Below, piece after piece: positions 52,511 through 64,000 of a stretch of DNA of 64,000 bases; position 1 is the first letter of the stretch, and each line of letters starts with the position of its first letter. A program made the position numbers and the translations under genes. The notes under the pieces are model-generated. The model ran no database searches and was not told where the DNA came from. It worked only from the letters and a program-made list of their open reading frames with translations. Source of the stretch: Struthidea cinerea (taxonomy: Eukaryota; Chordata; Aves; Passeriformes; Corcoracidae); contig VZTI01001048.1 in assembly GCA_013397865.1 (NCBI GenBank), forward strand, positions 3,575,842-3,639,841. Direction: 5' to 3'.

Positions 52511-55500
52511 TTATTCCAATATTGAAATTGCATAATCTGGTCTGTGTAAAACCGTATTTATAGCTGTTTGGCAAATGGATGAAGTTTGCAGCCTAAGTAA
52601 CAGACTGGACAGACATAGCCCTCCATTAAGAGTTGCTTGTATGAGCATATCAGATTTCCTGGAATGTAAACCACATAAAAAAATATATATATTTGATATG
52701 CTGTAAATCTCATTAAAACACTGAAATGAACCCAGGTACATTTTGTATTTTCTTCTACTTAGCAACATTTGTAGCAGTACTTTCAAATGTATGGCTCTTT
52801 CTGTGTATTTCTGCATGGTAAGGAGAAAGTGAGAATTCTTGTTGTTATACTTTTTTCTTGCAACAATATACTTAAAAGCTGTTGTGCCATTCAGACTTCT
52901 CCTAATGATGCTGAACACATGTCAGTACACAACATGAAGATGGAAAGTGTAATTTTAGAGGCTCTAATTATATTTTGAATTCAAAGCACATCACAAAAAT
53001 TATTTGAATGTTTTCAAGAAAGTCGAAAATCCTACAACTGCTCCACTTCTACTAAATCCCTGCTCCTCTGAAACCAAGAAAATGAATATTCAATATTTTT
53101 TTTCCATTTGAGTCCCTTGACATACTATTGATTCACTTTATTTTCCCAACAATTTCTGACAGATTTCCCAATGTGGATTACTTATGTGCTTTGATATTCA
53201 TTTTGTGACTGCCTTTGAAAAGCACATAAAATTAGAACTGCAGCAACCTGTTCACTGGAGCTACAAACCAGTGAGCACAGTCCTTGGAATCACTGTGCTC
53301 ACTGCTCCTGGTGTGTGCAATAGACTTCCAGCACCCAACCTACTGAGTATTAACTGATGGCAGAAGGCGTTGAAGATGTAGGAATTAAAGAATTCATTGG
53401 CTTATGACAACATTATTGAAAGAAATATAACATCTTAAAAAGCATGTTCCTTCCATGTTCCACCTCTGCACGGTATATTTCAGTTCTGTTTAGTCGGGAC
53501 ACTTTGTGTACCCTTCGGGTAGAACTGGCCCTTGTCCGTGGCTTGATGTTCCTTTTTTGATAAGGGATTCCTTTCATGTGGAAGTAGGTCTTCTGCTGGC
53601 TCACTCTTAGACGTGGAAATGTGCATATAAATTCTGAAAACTCTTGAAAATGGCCAGTTCTTGCCTTGATACCTATGCTGGTGGTGGGGGAGAAGGTTGA
53701 CCTCAGGAATATGGTTTCCATATAAATGTGTATCTTGAATTTTCTGCTGGTGACGATGATTGCTTTTCTTATAATAATGGTCTGGACTGGCTACATGGTG
53801 TTTTCTGCTCTGGATTCAGATAAAGTGTTTTTTTCACCAGGAGAATTCAAACTTGTGTTTCTTTGATCCAATCCTCCTCTTACCCGAGATCTCTGCCATT
53901 AAACACCATGAACATTCAAATTTTCCACCCTTCAACCGAGACTAGTCAAATCCTGTACCACCGCAGTAAATGACAGCACTTGAAGTATGTGTGATTTGTG
54001 CATTTTTTTTTCCTACCTGGTTGACTTCATAAACCTTTAGCGATTTTCTTAATCTGAGATTAGCCTGGTATGAAGAATGACATTTTGCTTGATTGGATAA
54101 ATGTGTGCAAGCAGTTGAGATAAAAACGAGATTTGAGAGCTGAGTGTTTCTATGTATATACATTTTGAGTTACTTTAAAATTTATTTTTTTACAGATTTA
54201 GGAGCATTTGTGAAAACGCAGGGAAGATGCTCAGAAGATGAAGAAAACTTCCTAAGAAGTTAGCAAAGCAGTAAGTCATGTAATTAATTTGTAGTGTTTT
54301 AATAACTGAGATGACCCAGGTCCACTCTTCTGGGGATACACATTGTAGGAACACCATTTTAAATGTAAACCAAAATTTAATACCTGCAGCAATATATTAG
54401 CTGAACAATCAAACAGAAAGAAGTTCCTCAAACAGCAAAACCACAGTGTGAAGACAGTGTTTGTGTGTATATCAGGCCAGAATAACATTGAGTGGTTCTG
54501 TTTGATTCTGATTTTCAAAGCTTTTTAAGCTTTATTCTTACTGGGTTTTTGAGCTCAGATTTTTAAAAGCCTTTTTCTGGGTAGTTCCTTCAATTTTGGA
54601 ACCTGAATAAAGTGAGGCCATTAAAATTTAGTAATTCTTTTTAAGCTTCTTCATGAAGGTGGTTCCAAACTGGATTAATTCAAATTACTACCTTGGCAGT
54701 ACCTAAGCACCTAATGCTAATGTCATTACTGAGAGTTCTACCTTGCATGGAACCCGTATCACAGTTATGCTTAGGTAAAGTTCAGATCCCAGGATATCAT
54801 GATGATCATCTAGCTATATTTTATATTTACTGTTTAAATTCATGATGAATTCTAAATGAAAAAGAGGATCAGTTTAGCAACAGACATTTAGCTTTTAATC
54901 TATAAAATACACTGTTGTTCAATTGAGAGAAGAGGAAGATGTGTAGGAAATCAAGTAGGATTGATGTTTAATTTTGAAATTGAAATACCATTTCTTAAGG
55001 AAAATACTATATTGAATAATTCCATTTCTTCAGTTTCTGGACTAGATTATTAAATTAAGAGGTTGTTTTCTTGAAGTTTCCTGGAATCTTCACTTAACAG
55101 TTTCATAGGAATGAACTCATTGTTCTCTTTAAAGTAGGACTTTTTCTGCTTCGTAATGAAAATTTTCTGGCAAGCCATCCTTAGAGTCAGTTTAGTTTTC
55201 TAGACTAAAATGTCTTCTAGATGAACTGACATGGACCAATAGCAGCTACTGCTCTGAACTCGAAATTGCGGAGGATGCGTACAGAACTCTGAGAATGAAT
55301 GCAGAACTTCCAAGTTCGTGGCTCATTAGTGTTTTCCAGGTTGGTGACACAGAAGGGACTTCTTAGGGCAGTTGTGTTGACAGTGTGTGAGTGTGTCTGT
55401 GCGTCTGTTGCTAAAATCTTCTTGATATTGTCATTCCAGAATAAATGTGGTGGAGAGCTGGAAGTCTGAAAGATTTTTCAGTACTGTGAGTCCTGGGAAT

Positions 55501-58195
55501 ATAAGCAATGGTTAGAAGAGAAAGTTCTTATTCCCCTGAGAGGGCAAGGTATAATGTGGCATCGGCCTTTATTAGAAACCAGGGAAGCCACAGGAGCTAT
55601 CGACTTTGGAGCAAAACTCTACAGGAAAGGATCTATTAGTTTTACTCCTTCAGAATCTGGTTGGTTTGGCTTGGAAACACATTTCATTTACCTGAAGTAG
55701 AATTACTATTACTGTGGGAAAAGCACACAATCAGCACAGAAACTGACTGGCTAGATTAGAAAACTTGATGTAAATTATGCTGTCAAATGTGCATGTTCTT
55801 GTGGAAAAAGGCTGGATAACATATTTTCATTTGCTCTCTCACCTGTATGTTCACAACTGGTTCTTCTCAAGCAAGCTTCAGTTCTGGAGAGTAAATTGCT
55901 CATTGATATTGTCAGGAAGTAGTTCACTCTCTCAAATCCTGTGCTGGTACCATTAGGTTATTTCTGAGAAAGTTTACCTAGCCCAACCTCCTGCTCTGAG
56001 CAGGAGTGACTTCCCAGTTGGACAGAGTTCCTAATGATTTGTCTGTCTGAATTCGGTAAATCTCAGAAGCTGGAGATAACATAATCTCTTTACGTGTCTG
56101 TTCTAATTACTAAAAACCTATTTCTTCTGAGTCCTGCAAGACTTTCTGCAGAACTGCTACCTGCTAAATCGGTCCTTAACCTGCATTACTGTTTGAAAGT
56201 GGTATTCCAAAAGAGGTTATTTTCTCTGTGAGGGTTCTGTTGTCCCATTTTTCTGGCTTGATGAGATCCCTATGAATATAAGGTGCTTCTATCCACAAGC
56301 AATTTGGCATAATCTGCAAACTGGAGGATACCCAAGTTGCATTTCTGCTTGGTCATGTGAAATACACTTGGATCTGTCATTTGGATATATGGAAAATTAG
56401 TCTGATTTGAAGTAAATATTGCATCAATCACTAGGATCTACTAAGTTCCTAGGATGGGAAAAGCATCTCTAGCAAAGGAGCCTGGTAAAGACTTAGAGTC
56501 GTTGTGGTTTGTCCATAGAGTTCTGTTAATATCTGTATTCATGTAACCTGTAAAAATGATTTTGGGGAGATGGCATAAGTCTGCCTCTGAATCATCTCCT
56601 TGTGGCCATGATAGAGTGTAATTTTGTATCTGGATCTGCAGTTTGGCACAGAGGGTATTTTGTATCTTCAAGGTTTCTGACACATCATCTTGGAAGCTTT
56701 GAATCTGAATCAGACTAATTTGCTACCTCTAAAACAGATGGCCTTTTATATTCCAAAAGACACATCTTCTGGCTCAGTTTTTCCCCTAAAGGCTTCTTGT
56801 CCCTGGATTATGCATGTCCTTAATAAGAGGGAGGGTATTCTTCTATGGACATTAAACAATATTCTCTAGGACTCGTGCTTTTGAGCTGAAGGTAGCTGCA
56901 ACAGACTCCAAAATGTTGCAGGGGTGTATTTGCTCATATTCTACTTCACCAGTTAAAGCCAGGGAGGGGATTTGGGTTTAAACAGGCGAGCCCTCAAAGA
57001 AGAGTTGAAACATGTTCTTTCTAAATATGATGTAGCAGAAATGTATTCAGGAGCATTAATATAAATTCAGCTCAGAGAAAAAAAGGTATAAATTTACTTT
57101 CAGTTTAAACTCTCATGTACTGCTTGGATACTGTGACTTAAATCTGTTTAGGAAAGTGCAACGGCATAGATGTTACATCAAAAAAATCCTATTTTCCATT
57201 GTTCTTTCCACTTGCTGTTTTTCTACTTAGAAAATATAAGATAATTTGAAGATGTATTTTAGCCATCACTCAAAACTTCAGTTTTCTCCTTTTTCACGTT
57301 TTCTTTTACATTTTTGCAAATTCCTTGAGATGTGTGTTATTTGCTAGTGTCCATTGCTACATTCTTGCAAGGAACTACCTTCTTCTTTCTTATGTTCTCA
57401 TGCAGGTCAGATTTAAATACCCAATCATTAATTTAGTACAAGAGCGTTTTTTTTTTTTTGAGTTAACTCACCGAACAGCACACTTATGTCTTCATAGGTG
57501 GATATACTCAATATTTGAGAACTATTAGTCCTAAAATTATTTCTGTGTGCTAATCTAAAAAAAGAAAAATATTTAAAACCATACTATTTTTTCTGTGTTA
57601 CTATCAATGCATTACTCTGGCATACTGTCAGAATTTTCTTTTAAGAAAATATTTTGAAAAGGCACCTGCTTAATATCATTGGAGGCACTAACTCAAATGG
57701 AGCTGTTAAGTCTCTTATTTTTATGAAATAGTGCTCTCAGAGCTCTAGCAGTAATGATCTTAAATTAGGTGAAAGCTTAAAATAGGCAAGGAATGACTGC
57801 TTTAAGGTATCATTCTATCATATGGCTAAGCTTTAAAATACATTTATCCTAAAAATGTCGTTAGAATGCCTAATAAGATATTGTAGTTTATGCTTGCTTA
57901 TGATTGTTTGCATAGATTTTGGTAGGCTGCTAACATGCTTAAACAAGTGCTCATAAATAACCTTTACAGAACTGTGGCAGTGGTTATACAAAAAATCAAT
58001 ATACTATGCTAGGATATTGAAAAAATAGGATTTTCTACTAGTTAGATGCACACCATTAAGTAAGGCTCCCAGTACAACCCTTGTTACTATGCTTGCCAGT
58101 TTTTTTCAATCTGTAATATATTCTCATAGAAATTTGTGACAATTTGCTCTAGCTCCCTGTGTACATTTATTTTCCACTTTGAAGGGTGTAATTTT

Positions 58196-58280
58196 ATTTT
58201 TCAGTTTGAGGGTGTTTGGTTTTGTGAGTGTGTGGGGCTTGAGCGTGGGTGTGTTTTGTTTTGTTTGTTTAGGTTTTTTA
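58196..58280. repeat. TG-rich low-complexity tract
   Basis: The plus strand is almost entirely T and G, with TTTTGTGAGTGTGTGGGG and TGTTTTGTTTTGTTTGTTT. It produces a spurious lysine/threonine/proline-rich frame on the minus strand. Confidence 0.85.
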
Positions 58281-58502
58281 AGGAGATAGGAATGTAATGA
58301 ATCCCGTGGCTTGATCCTTTCAGGATCCTTTTGTAGCAAATTATGCTGGGTCTGCAGCCTGTAATGGCAGCTCCTTCCACAAACAGGCAAGGTGCCTGTG
58401 AACTCAGGGGCACAGAATAGAAATAACCAGGATAGCAACAGAGATCACAGTATTAATAATATTGTAAAATACAGTAATGATATAGTGCAAACCACCTCTG
58501 TT

Positions 58503-58590
58503 GGGTGGAGACAGGTCTAGTGGAAGGTGTCCCTGTGCACAGCAGGGAGTTGGAACTAGATAACCAGCCCAGAACATTCTATGGTTCTGT
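58503..58590 (+). mobile_element. CR1 LINE 3' tail fragment
   Basis: GACAGGTCTAGTGGAAGGTG, TCCCTGTGCACAGCAGGGAG, TTGGAACTAGATAACC and ACATTCTATGGTTCTGTG follow the last 90 or so bases of the CR1 3' end in the correct order. It is more diverged and shorter than the copy at 51.1 kb. Confidence 0.8.
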
Positions 58591-59298
58591 GTTCAAAGTG
58601 AAACCAGTCCATCCTAGCCCCTAACTTCTGTGACCAGTGCTGAGGGCTTTGGAAACTGCTGTCAGTGCTGTAACACCCACTGTGCTGGAACTACTTTTAG
58701 GCTTTGAATTCTAGATTTTCTTTTTCTACACCGTTTTATCAAATAACAGCACTGCTTATTGGCTCTGAGTTTTTAATGATTGTCAAATTCCTCATTTTTA
58801 ATGATTGTCTTAATTTTCATATGCTAAATTTGTACATTCTCAAAACTTTCAAAGCTGCAGGCACAATATATGTTATTACTTGAGGTTGTTCTTGCAAATT
58901 CTTTAATTGGTTGCAGAAGTTAGTATTTATAGTACTGTGTTAGTGGAAAAATTGCATGTCACTGTTTTGAAACAACAAAGATATGTTTGTGTTTATTTCT
59001 CATAGACATTTACATTTGTAGTTGTCCATAAGCAAGCAATGATTCACAATCATTCGAAATCAGGATGTAGTGGCTTCAAATACTCAGTAGTCTGTGGGTA
59101 ATCATTCCTGCCCAGTAATATGCTTGAAATGGAGTTTTGAATTGTTTTTGCCATCTCCAGTTTTAACTTTAGTTTCTTGTGGCCATGGGCAGTATCTTGA
59201 AAATGTTTCAATTGGAGAATGCTAATCTTTGATAAATGCCATGTTATGGATAAGTACTTCCACATGAGTTCAAAGCACATGTATCTCTTTCCATGCAA

Positions 59299-62171
59299 TT
59301 AAATAATATTCAGCTCCTTAAAAGTGATACCTTGCTTTGCTTTCATAACACATGTATCAGTTCTCAGTGAAGCTGTTAAATAACTGGGATTTCTTACTGA
59401 TTTAGTCCGGATAGTATTTAATTAAAATGCAGTTTGTGACAGGACTTGTTTTGGCTGCAACAGATTTTTTTTTTTTTTTAATTGCTCTTTTTGTTAGGGG
59501 CACTTGGCACAAATGTGGAAGAAATGTTTCCTGTCCCACAGAGACTATAAAACAAATGGCTAATCCAAATTCCCTTGAAATTTGTGAAAATGAATGGCTT
59601 TTCTGGTTAATTATTTATAAGACAGTTTTCATGTTTTTTTCAGATGTTGAGGTAATTTTTCAATTTTCTAAAAATTTTATGTTATATTTAAAAGTGATTG
59701 AAAGTGAAGTCTGTACCTCTACAACATCACGCCTTTATTAAACTCAGGAGAAAATCCAGCTCTCTACTGTTATCTGTGATCCTAGAGGTTTCATCTGGGT
59801 TACTGGATTCTTGGCACATGGATATTTAATATATTTGCAAGATGGTAGGTGCGTGGGAGTGTTTACTTACAGCTTTAATCCAGTGTGTTTTGCATAGCTT
59901 ATAACATCTGTAGGAATACTAGGAATTAGCAAGAATTTAGTCATTTTGTAGAACAAAATTCAAGCGTTTGTAAGTAAGGCTTGAAACAGCTGTAAATCTC
60001 TTGGTACTGATGATTAATTATTCTGTAGTTTTGTGCTATACTAAACTTTGTGCTACACTAAACCTTTAGAAAGCTATGAAGGAATTAAAATTGTGCTAGA
60101 TGTCGATATGATAAAGATGCTGACAGGAGTTCATCTTTAGGCTGTGCCAGGCAGGTAATATAGTGCAGCTGGAGATACCACTTTGGATCCCTTTTTCTCA
60201 CCTTTTTTTTCATTATTATTGTTGGGGTTTGTTTATTTGCTTCTTTGTTATTGATTGTTTTTAACAACTATTTTCTTAAAACTAGTGCAAGATCACTGAA
60301 GAGATTACTTGCCACTCCAGTGACAAATAAAGTTATGCTTAATGCGTAACGTACTGAATCACTGAAATATAGCAACAGTTCTCTGATATCATTTGAAATA
60401 GAAACGTATTGTGGGATCAACAGTGCCAAATAAAATTTTATAAACATATTCATAGGATAGAGAGTATTCTAAACTAAAGGCATTTTTTATTTTTTGGGTT
60501 CTGGCATGTGGTACTGCTGCTGAAGAAATCTGATAGGCCTGTTCAAAACTTTTTATCTATTACTTGACCACTTTCATCTTTTCCTGTGTACACCAGTGCC
60601 AACCAAGATTATTTTTTGTCTCCATACCTTCTGTCCTGTGGTATAGACACATAACGATGTGCTGTCCTTTGGGTTTTCAGAGCTCAGGAGACTCTTGTGC
60701 TGGCTGCAGGAGGAGAAGGGCGTGCTGGTTTCATTCCTAGTTTACTGCTTGGGAAAGCAGACTGCTCTGAATTTATTTTTTAACCCCCAATATTGCACTA
60801 GCTATAATATAAAGTATGGCATATACTAATTGGAGTTAATTGTAGATGTAACAAAGGCATTTCACTGCGAGTTGTTGGGGGAAGAAAGAGAGGGATTATT
60901 CTTGATTTTTGTCCTGAAGATGTGAGCTAGCTTTTGCTGAAATTGGTAAGAGTGTGCTTCTTTCACCAGGCATTGAACTGAGTTCTGACCACACTCAGCT
61001 CGGACAGCTCAGAAATAGGATTTCCAAAGTAGCCTGTCCTATTATTCTGAAATATGAGTTCTCCTAACACTGCTTACCTGTTTCTTGCTTGTATTGCCCA
61101 GAGTGCTGTGTGTGTTCCCGAGCAGGGTGGCTGTTTATCATCAAGCTGTCACAGAGCCCGCTGTGGCCAGGACCCCACAGTGGGTACCGAACCTGTGACA
61201 TTTTTGGTATGCACGTGTACCAGCTACGGCCTCTACGCACCTCATGAAACAGGCATCAAGTAAACAAATTAATTTACAGGGAGCAGTCAGAGGTGTGAGT
61301 AGAATCTGGGTTTCCCATCTATAGAATTCTGCCACCTCAGTTTGTGTGGTGTCACCAGGGAAGGACTGTCAGACACAGCCCCATCGCCTGTATCCTCACG
61401 GTGTGAGGGTGGTGCTTACACAAACAGCTCTGCTAAGGCTGCACAGTTTGCTTTAAAGTTTTAAATCTATGGCCACTGCTCATAGGTAAAGTGCATTAAA
61501 AAAGCTATCATTTCGGAGGCCTGGATGATCCCATTTTGGGGGGAAAAGTTTTTTTTTGTGTTGATGTAGCAAACAATTGCTGTTAAAGTGACATTGGTAG
61601 TAGTTTCCTTTTAAGTACCAACAAAAGTTTAAAACAATAAATTTCAACAATAAACTTGCTCACCAGTCATTTCGCAGAAATTGTTCCTAAGGCCGTTTTA
61701 TATTTCACAGTCTTGAAATGTTAACATTTCAAATACCACTTTTCATCTGCTTGCATATCTGTAGCCTGAACAAAATAAAAATACACTCTTCTTTAGTTAC
61801 ATTTATACCATTTTTAATGTCTTTATTCATTATAACCCAAAATAAAATAACTGTTTCTGTATTTAGCATTTATTAATTAAGGATTAATCTATGATAGAAG
61901 CCGTTCTGACATTCTTGCTTAAGAAAAAAATTCTTCCTGCATCCAACAACCGCCTAAATTCCTTCCAAAAGACAAGGTATCTAGATTGAAGAAGAAAATA
62001 ATGTCCATGAAATAGTTTAAAATGAGCACTTCCCTGGACTGGTACAAAGGACATTCAGCAATCTTTTTTTTCTTTCAGAAATCTGCTCAGATTTCATCTC
62101 TGTATGATTTTCAGATGTCTTTACGTACACATCTGACTCTTTGCCTGTGTCTCTCTCTTACTGTCTTTCAG
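59299..62171. other. Intronic-type sequence before the candidate second exon
   Basis: There is no well-supported exon. A frame on the plus strand at 59,427-59,741 (104 codons) and one at 61,054-61,263 have no suitable splice context or recognisable motif. Minus-strand protein-like stretches continue weakly near 61,950-62,100 (for example SENHTEMKSEQISERKK), but I cannot separate them from chance. Confidence 0.4.
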
Positions 62172-62219
62172 TTTGTACCGTGAATCCGTGCAGAATTCTC
62201 CAAATCCCGTGGAACTGAG
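62172..62219 (+). CDS. Candidate second coding exon of the plus-strand gene
   Basis: The acceptor is strong: a pyrimidine tract (TCTCTCTCTTACTGTCTTTCAG) ends at 62,171. The donor GAG|GTGAGT at 62,220 is close to consensus. The 48-base exon is open in only one frame: one base, then LYRESVQNSPNPVEL, then two bases. That is the frame required by the split codon left by the candidate first exon at 44,963, giving serine at the junction. An LYR tripeptide at about residue 14 of a short basic N-terminus recalls mitochondrial LYR-motif proteins, but three residues are far too little to assign the family. Later exons would lie beyond the window. The minus strand is also open here, so the reading is not unique. 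Confidence 0.42.
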
Positions 62220-64000
62220 GTGAGTGGCATGGCATGTTTTCAGATTTCTGATCACCCGAGGAATTGGAGCCCGTTGTTCAAACCAGCAGATGGTGCTGTG
62301 CAGCATCTTATGGCTCCTCGGATCAACTGGAGTCATTTTTGAACCAGAAAACTACTTAAAAGTTTCTAGTGCAATTCCTGAGCTGAAACAAATGTTTGTG
62401 GAATTAAGTAGTGATTTCCTTTAAGTCTGGGGGACTATTTTAGTGGGTATGTTTTCAGTCGTTAGATGTTAACATATGCCATATATTGTTTTGTTTTTTT
62501 CCTGATGGAATCAGGGGTACCCAAGCACAGTTAAAGCAACTGTAACTGTTCATGTCACTTAGTAAAGGTTTGAATTTTCTGACAGAATAACTAATAAAAC
62601 TTTAATATTAAGAGCTAAAATATTTTAGAAGAGAAAAATTCTGGAAACTGTAAGTAAAAACAGCAGCTAACCTTTTATTTATGGAATACAGATGAGGGAA
62701 AGTTTGGGTTTTTTTTTTTCTTTCAGCAATAACCCTTGCTGTGTGAATAGTACAAACCGGTTGAAATATTCAATTATATACTGCATAGTGAGGGCATAAA
62801 AACATACAGTAAGGTAATGCAACCTTGATGTATCTTGTACATTGAAAACTACTTCTAACAAATGAAATTATCTTGTATTTATCTTCAAATTGCAGTGTAG
62901 CTGTGCTTTGCTCTAAGATTCAGTTATTTAACAAAAGGATTAAGTGAAAATTCTGGTGCAAGAATCAAATATGGAGCACTTGAATAGTAAATAAGATTGT
63001 TCCAAGGTTTCTATTTGTTGTATTAGTCAGTGACAAGTACAACATTTTTAATGCATGCCATAAGATTAGTGTACCCAAAGTAAACAAGCAGTAGTCTGTG
63101 TTCATCTCCAGCAATTGGTTCGGGTTATATGTATGCAGCTTTGTTTCTGATAATGGATTCAAGTTCAACATAAATAAAAACAGTGTACATTAAGGAGGAT
63201 AAATATCTAATTGCCATAATCTGCATCTAGAACTGAATGGATGTAAACATGCTAACCACAGAAGACAATTCCTCAGAACAGAAAGTAACTAGTTGGATGA
63301 TTATTAGCAAAATATCTATACTTCTTTTGTCTGTTAAGCCTTTCCTCTTTAAAGATGGAAACTATAATTTTTGAAACACCTTTTAAAAATCATAGCATTT
63401 GAACCTTTTAAATATGAGATGAAATTATATTATGTGGTTTATATACATTTTCTGACACTGCAGTAAAATGCATCCTTTGTAGGTTGAAAGATTGTTAGAC
63501 TGCTAAAAGTTTTGATATAATTTAAAATAGTTTTTTATGCAGAACTCAAGCTCTGAAATTATATTTCTTTTTATCTCAATACTTTAAAGAATGAAGGAAT
63601 GTTTTTTCCAGTATGCATGAACAAGATACAAGTAGTATTTTAGGTTGTTTGGTTATACGTGATGATAAAATGTACTTAGTTTGTAAAAGAGTGCAGAGTA
63701 TTTGCTTTCAAAATGCACAGTACAGGCCCAGCAGAACTGAGTTTCTGCCAAGCACCCTGGTTATTGAAACGTGCATCTAACAGAATTCAAAACTATTAAT
63801 GCTGGGGTGAGAAGTTTGAGGTAAATATCTTGGCTTAGAAAACTACTGGGAAAACGTGACTGATTTGAATAACACATATTGCTTTCCCAAGAGCCTGGGT
63901 TTGTTATTTCTGACAACTGGACAATATAATTGAGGAGCTGCATTTACCTGTTTACTTACTAAAAAAAACCAAAACCACCCTCTTTAACAGAGATTTTTTT
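62220..64000 (+). other. Probable second intron of the plus-strand gene; nothing recognised
   Basis: After the donor at 62,220 no further exon is evident to the end of the window. A plus-strand frame at 62,224-62,424 follows closely, but its first codons are the donor and intron bases and it has no good downstream donor. The rest is AT-rich with a T excess. Confidence 0.4.

Larger units (their letters stand above)
52511..59298 (-). pseudogene. Possible decayed large-exon gene, antisense to the putative plus-strand intron
   Basis: Several minus-strand stretches read like soluble protein but are broken by stops or frame changes. In minus-strand order they are: 59,298-59,050 (82 codons, with KLKLKLEMAKTIQNS and NDYPQTTEYLKPLHPDFE); about 57,420-57,260 (lysine-rich, one stop); 56,720-56,441 (with SWPQGDDSEADLCHLPK); 55,290-55,050 (one TAG); about 53,820-53,462 (roughly 110 codons, with HISTSKSEPAEDLLPHE); and 52,658-52,511. 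The last piece has a strong acceptor (TTTACATTCCAG), 49 codons with QTAINTVLHRPDYAISILE at the end, a stop, and an AATAAA overlapping the stop. I do not recognise the product. Open stretches of this length also arise by chance in AT-rich DNA, so this is only a hypothesis. Confidence 0.22.

Noticed and set aside
53413..53721. 102-codon minus-strand ATG frame, arginine-rich
   Set aside because: It overlaps a longer open frame on the same strand that looks more protein-like. At most one can be real, and both fall within chance length.
58124..58438. 104-codon minus-strand frame rich in lysine, threonine and proline
   Set aside because: Largely produced by the TG-rich low-complexity tract at 58.2 kb.
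62224..62424. 66-codon plus-strand frame directly after the candidate second exon
   Set aside because: It begins within the strong donor of that exon and has no good donor of its own. Better explained as intron.

Overview
The window reads as vertebrate nuclear DNA, most likely from a bird. It is AT-rich, low in CpG and almost free of long open frames. It carries three CR1 LINE tails with the avian 3' end (ATTCTATGATTCTA type). It also holds a short stretch matching the start of an endogenous-retrovirus LTR familiar from songbird genomes (TGTxGTGGTTTAACCCCAGCC). There is no bacterial-style gene packing, operon, CRISPR array or rRNA/tRNA cluster. These identifications come from recognising sequence, not from a database search.

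Layout. From 1 to about 44.1 kb lies a gene-poor stretch: a gene desert or very large introns. It holds ancient decayed interspersed repeats (26.2, 27.0, 35.0, 39.6 and 40.0-40.2 kb), TA and TG low-complexity tracts, and blocks dense in TAAT cores that could be conserved regulatory DNA (about 9.2-10.1 kb; also 32.1-32.6 and 37.8-38.0 kb). The best protein-coding candidate here is one minus-strand internal exon at 28,950-29,139. It is 63 codons, open, and bounded by usable splice signals. I do not recognise its product. A poly-T tract followed by a 32-base run of N sits at 43.7 kb.

From about 44.2 to 45.1 kb is a clear CpG island, the only one in the window and so the only strong promoter candidate. 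On the plus strand it contains a start codon in good context (44,926) followed by a splice donor (44,963/44,964). A second candidate plus-strand exon with strong splice sites lies 17 kb downstream at 62,172-62,219. The reading phases of the two agree, giving a possible N-terminus of a plus-strand gene that continues past the window. On the minus strand the island also has a good donor (44,599/44,598), so it may fire in both directions and serve the minus-strand exon at 29 kb.

From 45 to 64 kb the sequence is, by eye, richer in T than A and in G than C on the plus strand, as expected of a transcribed intron. It contains two CR1 copies in inverted orientation (48.3 and 51.1 kb), a CR1 fragment (58.5 kb) and a TG-rich tract. 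It also has a series of protein-like open stretches on the minus strand between 52.5 and 59.3 kb, interrupted by stops and frame changes. These could be a decayed large-exon gene lying antisense in the intron, or chance. All gene-level calls are tentative: no product could be named.
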